Shown here one piece after another: positions 62,304-64,000 of a stretch of 64,000 nt of DNA. Under the pieces are notes generated by a model. The model saw only the letters and a program-made list of their open reading frames with translations. It made no database searches and had not been told where the DNA came from. A program made the translations under genes and the position numbers. Source of the stretch: Microbacterium sp. W4I4 (GTDB lineage Bacteria > Actinomycetota > Actinomycetes > Actinomycetales > Microbacteriaceae); assembly GCF_030816235.1 (NCBI RefSeq), contig NZ_JAUSXT010000001.1:3348001-3412000 (forward strand), written 5' to 3'. Positions within the stretch are counted from its first letter, which is position 1; each line of letters opens with the position of its first letter.

Positions 62304-62702
62304 ATGGCTGCACCCAAGGCCGCCGCGCGCAAGCCGCGCCGCAAGGAAAAGAAGAACATCGCGCTGGGCCAGGCCCACATCAAGTCGACGTTCAACAACA
62401 CCATCGTCTCGATCACCGACCCGTCCGGAGCTGTCATCAGCTGGGCATCGTCGGGTGGCGTGGGCTTCAAGGGCTCCCGCAAGTCGACCCCGTACGCCGC
62501 AGGCATGGCAGCGGAGTCCGCTGCCCGCCAGGCGTCGGAGCACGGTGTCAAGAAGGTCGACGTCTTCGTGAAGGGTCCGGGTTCGGGCCGCGAGACCGCG
62601 ATCCGCTCGCTACAGGCCGCCGGCCTCGAGGTGGGGTCCATCCAGGACGTCACCCCGCAGGCGCACAACGGCTGCCGTCCGCCGAAGCGTCGCCGCGTCT
62701 GA
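62304..62702 (+). CDS. rpsK: 30S ribosomal protein S11
   Basis: This 132-residue protein has [19 protein letters not shown] and ends [11 protein letters not shown]. It lies 27 bases after rpsM. Confidence 0.98.
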   Translation: MAAPKAAARKPRRKEKKNIALGQAHIKSTFNNTIVSITDPSGAVISWASSGGVGFKGSRKSTPYAAGMAAESAARQASEHGVKKVDVFVKGPGSGRETAIRSLQAAGLEVGSIQDVTPQAHNGCRPPKRRRV

Positions 62703-62712
62703 TCTCGCGTGA

Positions 62713-62745
62713 CTGTGCCGGTCCCCACCACGGGGACCGGCACAG
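62713..62745 (+). terminator. Hairpin between rpsK and rpoA
   Basis: CTGTGCCGGTCCCC (62713-62726) and GGGGACCGGCACAG (62732-62745) form a perfect 14-bp stem with a 5-base loop. A CACATG-N12-CATGTG inverted repeat around CATATAG follows at 62783-62806, which may be a separate rpoA promoter region. Confidence 0.75.
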
Positions 62746-62823
62746 CCGCCCGCAGAATTCCAAAACTGAAGACCTCATCCCACACATGTCATATAGCGGG
62801 CATGTGATCGAAAGGAACACATA

Positions 62824-63813
62824 GTGCTGATTGCACAGCGTCCCACTCTCAACGAGGAAAAGATCTCCGAGAACCGCAGCCGGTTCATCATCGAGCCCCT
62901 GGAGCCCGGTTTCGGATACACGATCGGCAACGCACTGCGTCGCAGCCTTCTCTCGTCGATCCCCGGCGCATCGGTCACCACCATTCGCATCGACGGCGTG
63001 CTGCACGAGTTCAGCACGATCCCCGGTGTGAAGGAGGACGTGACCGAGATCATCCTCAACATCAAGCAGCTGGTCGTCTCCAGCGAGCGCGACGAGCCCA
63101 TCACCGCGTACCTGCGCAAGACGGGCGCCGGCGAGGTCACCGCAGCCGACATCTCCGCTCCGGCGGGTGTCGAGGTGCAGAACCCCGAGCTGGTCATCGC
63201 GACGCTCAACGACACCGCTCGCTTCGAGCTGGAGCTCACCATCGAGCGCGGCCGCGGCTACGTGTCCGCATCGCAGAACCGCAACGAGTACGCGGAGGCC
63301 GGTCAGATCCCGGTCGACTCGATCTACTCGCCGGTCCTGAAGGTCAGCTACCGCGTCGACGCCACCCGTGCCGGTGAGCGCACCGACTTCGACAAGCTCG
63401 TCCTCGACGTCGAGACCAAGTCGTCGATCAGCCCTCGCGATGCCGTCGCTTCGGCAGCCAAGACCCTCACCGAGCTGTTCGGCCTCGCCCGCGAGCTGAA
63501 CGTCGAGGCCGAGGGCATCGAGATCGGCCCCGCGCCGGTCGAGGCTGTCCTCTCCAGCGAGCTCTCCATGCCGATCGAGGACCTCGATCTGTCGGTGCGC
63601 TCCTACAACTGCCTCAAGCGCGAGGGGATCAACACCGTTTCGGAGCTGGTCGCCCTTTCTGAGACGCAGCTGATGAACATCCGCAATTTCGGACAGAAGT
63701 CGGTCGACGAGGTGCGCGACAAGCTCGTCTCGCTCGGTCTGTCGCTGAAGGATTCGGTGCCCGGTTTCGACGGCGCCCACTTCTACAGCGGCACCGAAGA
63801 CGAGTCCTTCTGA
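62824..63813 (+). CDS. rpoA: RNA polymerase alpha subunit
   Basis: This 329-residue protein has the dimerisation domain (about 10-225, with [20 protein letters not shown]) and the C-terminal DNA- and activator-binding domain ([19 protein letters not shown]). The GTG start at 62824 follows GAAAGGAACA. The rpsD gene that often lies between rpsK and rpoA is absent here. Confidence 0.98.
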   Translation: MLIAQRPTLNEEKISENRSRFIIEPLEPGFGYTIGNALRRSLLSSIPGASVTTIRIDGVLHEFSTIPGVKEDVTEIILNIKQLVVSSERDEPITAYLRKTGAGEVTAADISAPAGVEVQNPELVIATLNDTARFELELTIERGRGYVSASQNRNEYAEAGQIPVDSIYSPVLKVSYRVDATRAGERTDFDKLVLDVETKSSISPRDAVASAAKTLTELFGLARELNVEAEGIEIGPAPVEAVLSSELSMPIEDLDLSVRSYNCLKREGINTVSELVALSETQLMNIRNFGQKSVDEVRDKLVSLGLSLKDSVPGFDGAHFYSGTEDESF

Positions 63814-63841
63814 AACCCTCTTTCCGACCAGGAGTTAGATT

Positions 63842-64000
63842 ATGCCCAAGCCCACCAAGGGACCCCGCCTCGGAGGCGGCCCCGCCCACGAGCGCCTTCT
63901 TCTCGCGAACCTCGCAGCGGCGCTCTTCGTCCACAAGTCGATCAAGACGACCGAGACCAAGGCGAAGCGCCTGCGTCCGCTGGCTGAGCGCCTCATCACG
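63842..64000 (+). CDS. rplQ: 50S ribosomal protein L17, 3' end outside window
   Basis: The first 53 codons are present: [20 protein letters not shown] and [25 protein letters not shown] precedes the ATG. It is the normal last gene of the alpha operon. Confidence 0.97.
   Translation, partial: MPKPTKGPRLGGGPAHERLLLANLAAALFVHKSIKTTETKAKRLRPLAERLIT

Overview
The window is about 70% GC, with codons ending mostly in G or C, dense short-spaced operons and many ATGA/GTGA overlaps. The menaquinone genes, the FprA-type reductase, the MT0933-type antitoxin and the ribosomal protein sequences point to an actinobacterium of the Microbacteriaceae, most likely Microbacterium or a close relative. The genus is inferred from sequence character, not from a search.

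Region by region: 1-2.96 kb holds the 3' end of menD, a frameshifted rmuC and a PPK2 kinase. 2.97-17.57 kb is a catabolic island. It has a complete beta-oxidation-like set (thiolase, SDR dehydrogenase, two glutaryl-CoA-dehydrogenase-like enzymes, MaoC hydratase, class III CoA-transferase, semialdehyde-type ALDH), a carbohydrate-type ABC importer without its ATPase, a SorC and a GntR regulator, and a tandem pair of DUF2804 proteins. 17.66-23.08 kb returns to menaquinone genes (menG, menF, polyprenyl diphosphate synthase) and an FprA reductase. 23.1-25.4 kb has a hydrolase, a GntR regulator and yajQ. 25.4-31.5 kb is a maltodextrin operon (malEFG plus a GH13 enzyme) behind LacI-type operators. 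31.5-40.9 kb is a mix of small regulators paired with membrane proteins (PadR/HAAS, DUF2975/Xre), hypothetical membrane proteins and one 1273-residue membrane protein. 40.9-64 kb is the translation core: rpsL-rpsG-fusA-tuf, then the S10, spc and alpha ribosomal protein operons with secY, adk, map, infA and rpoA, ending inside rplQ.

The island reads as one pathway. An aldehyde is oxidised to an acid (ALDH), the acid is loaded on CoA (CoA-transferase), dehydrogenated or decarboxylated (GCDH-like), hydrated (MaoC), oxidised (SDR) and cleaved (thiolase). This order fits glutarate semialdehyde to acetyl-CoA. The sugar-type importer and the two DUF2804 proteins do not fit that simple reading and may mark an undescribed substrate.

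The most unusual structure is a family of four 71-bp palindromes with identical internal geometry (7-11-9-17-9-11-7). They occur as two pairs, each bracketing a cassette of about 1.1 kb: padR plus a HAAS-domain gene at 32.3-33.5 kb, and a nuclease-like gene at 59.1-60.3 kb. The second cassette sits inside the ribosomal operon region between map and infA. Other recurring signals are leaderless promoters (TANNNT, six bases, start codon) on at least nine genes, and terminator hairpins built from the sequence GGCATCCG/CGGATGCC, which also appears very often in the coding regions.
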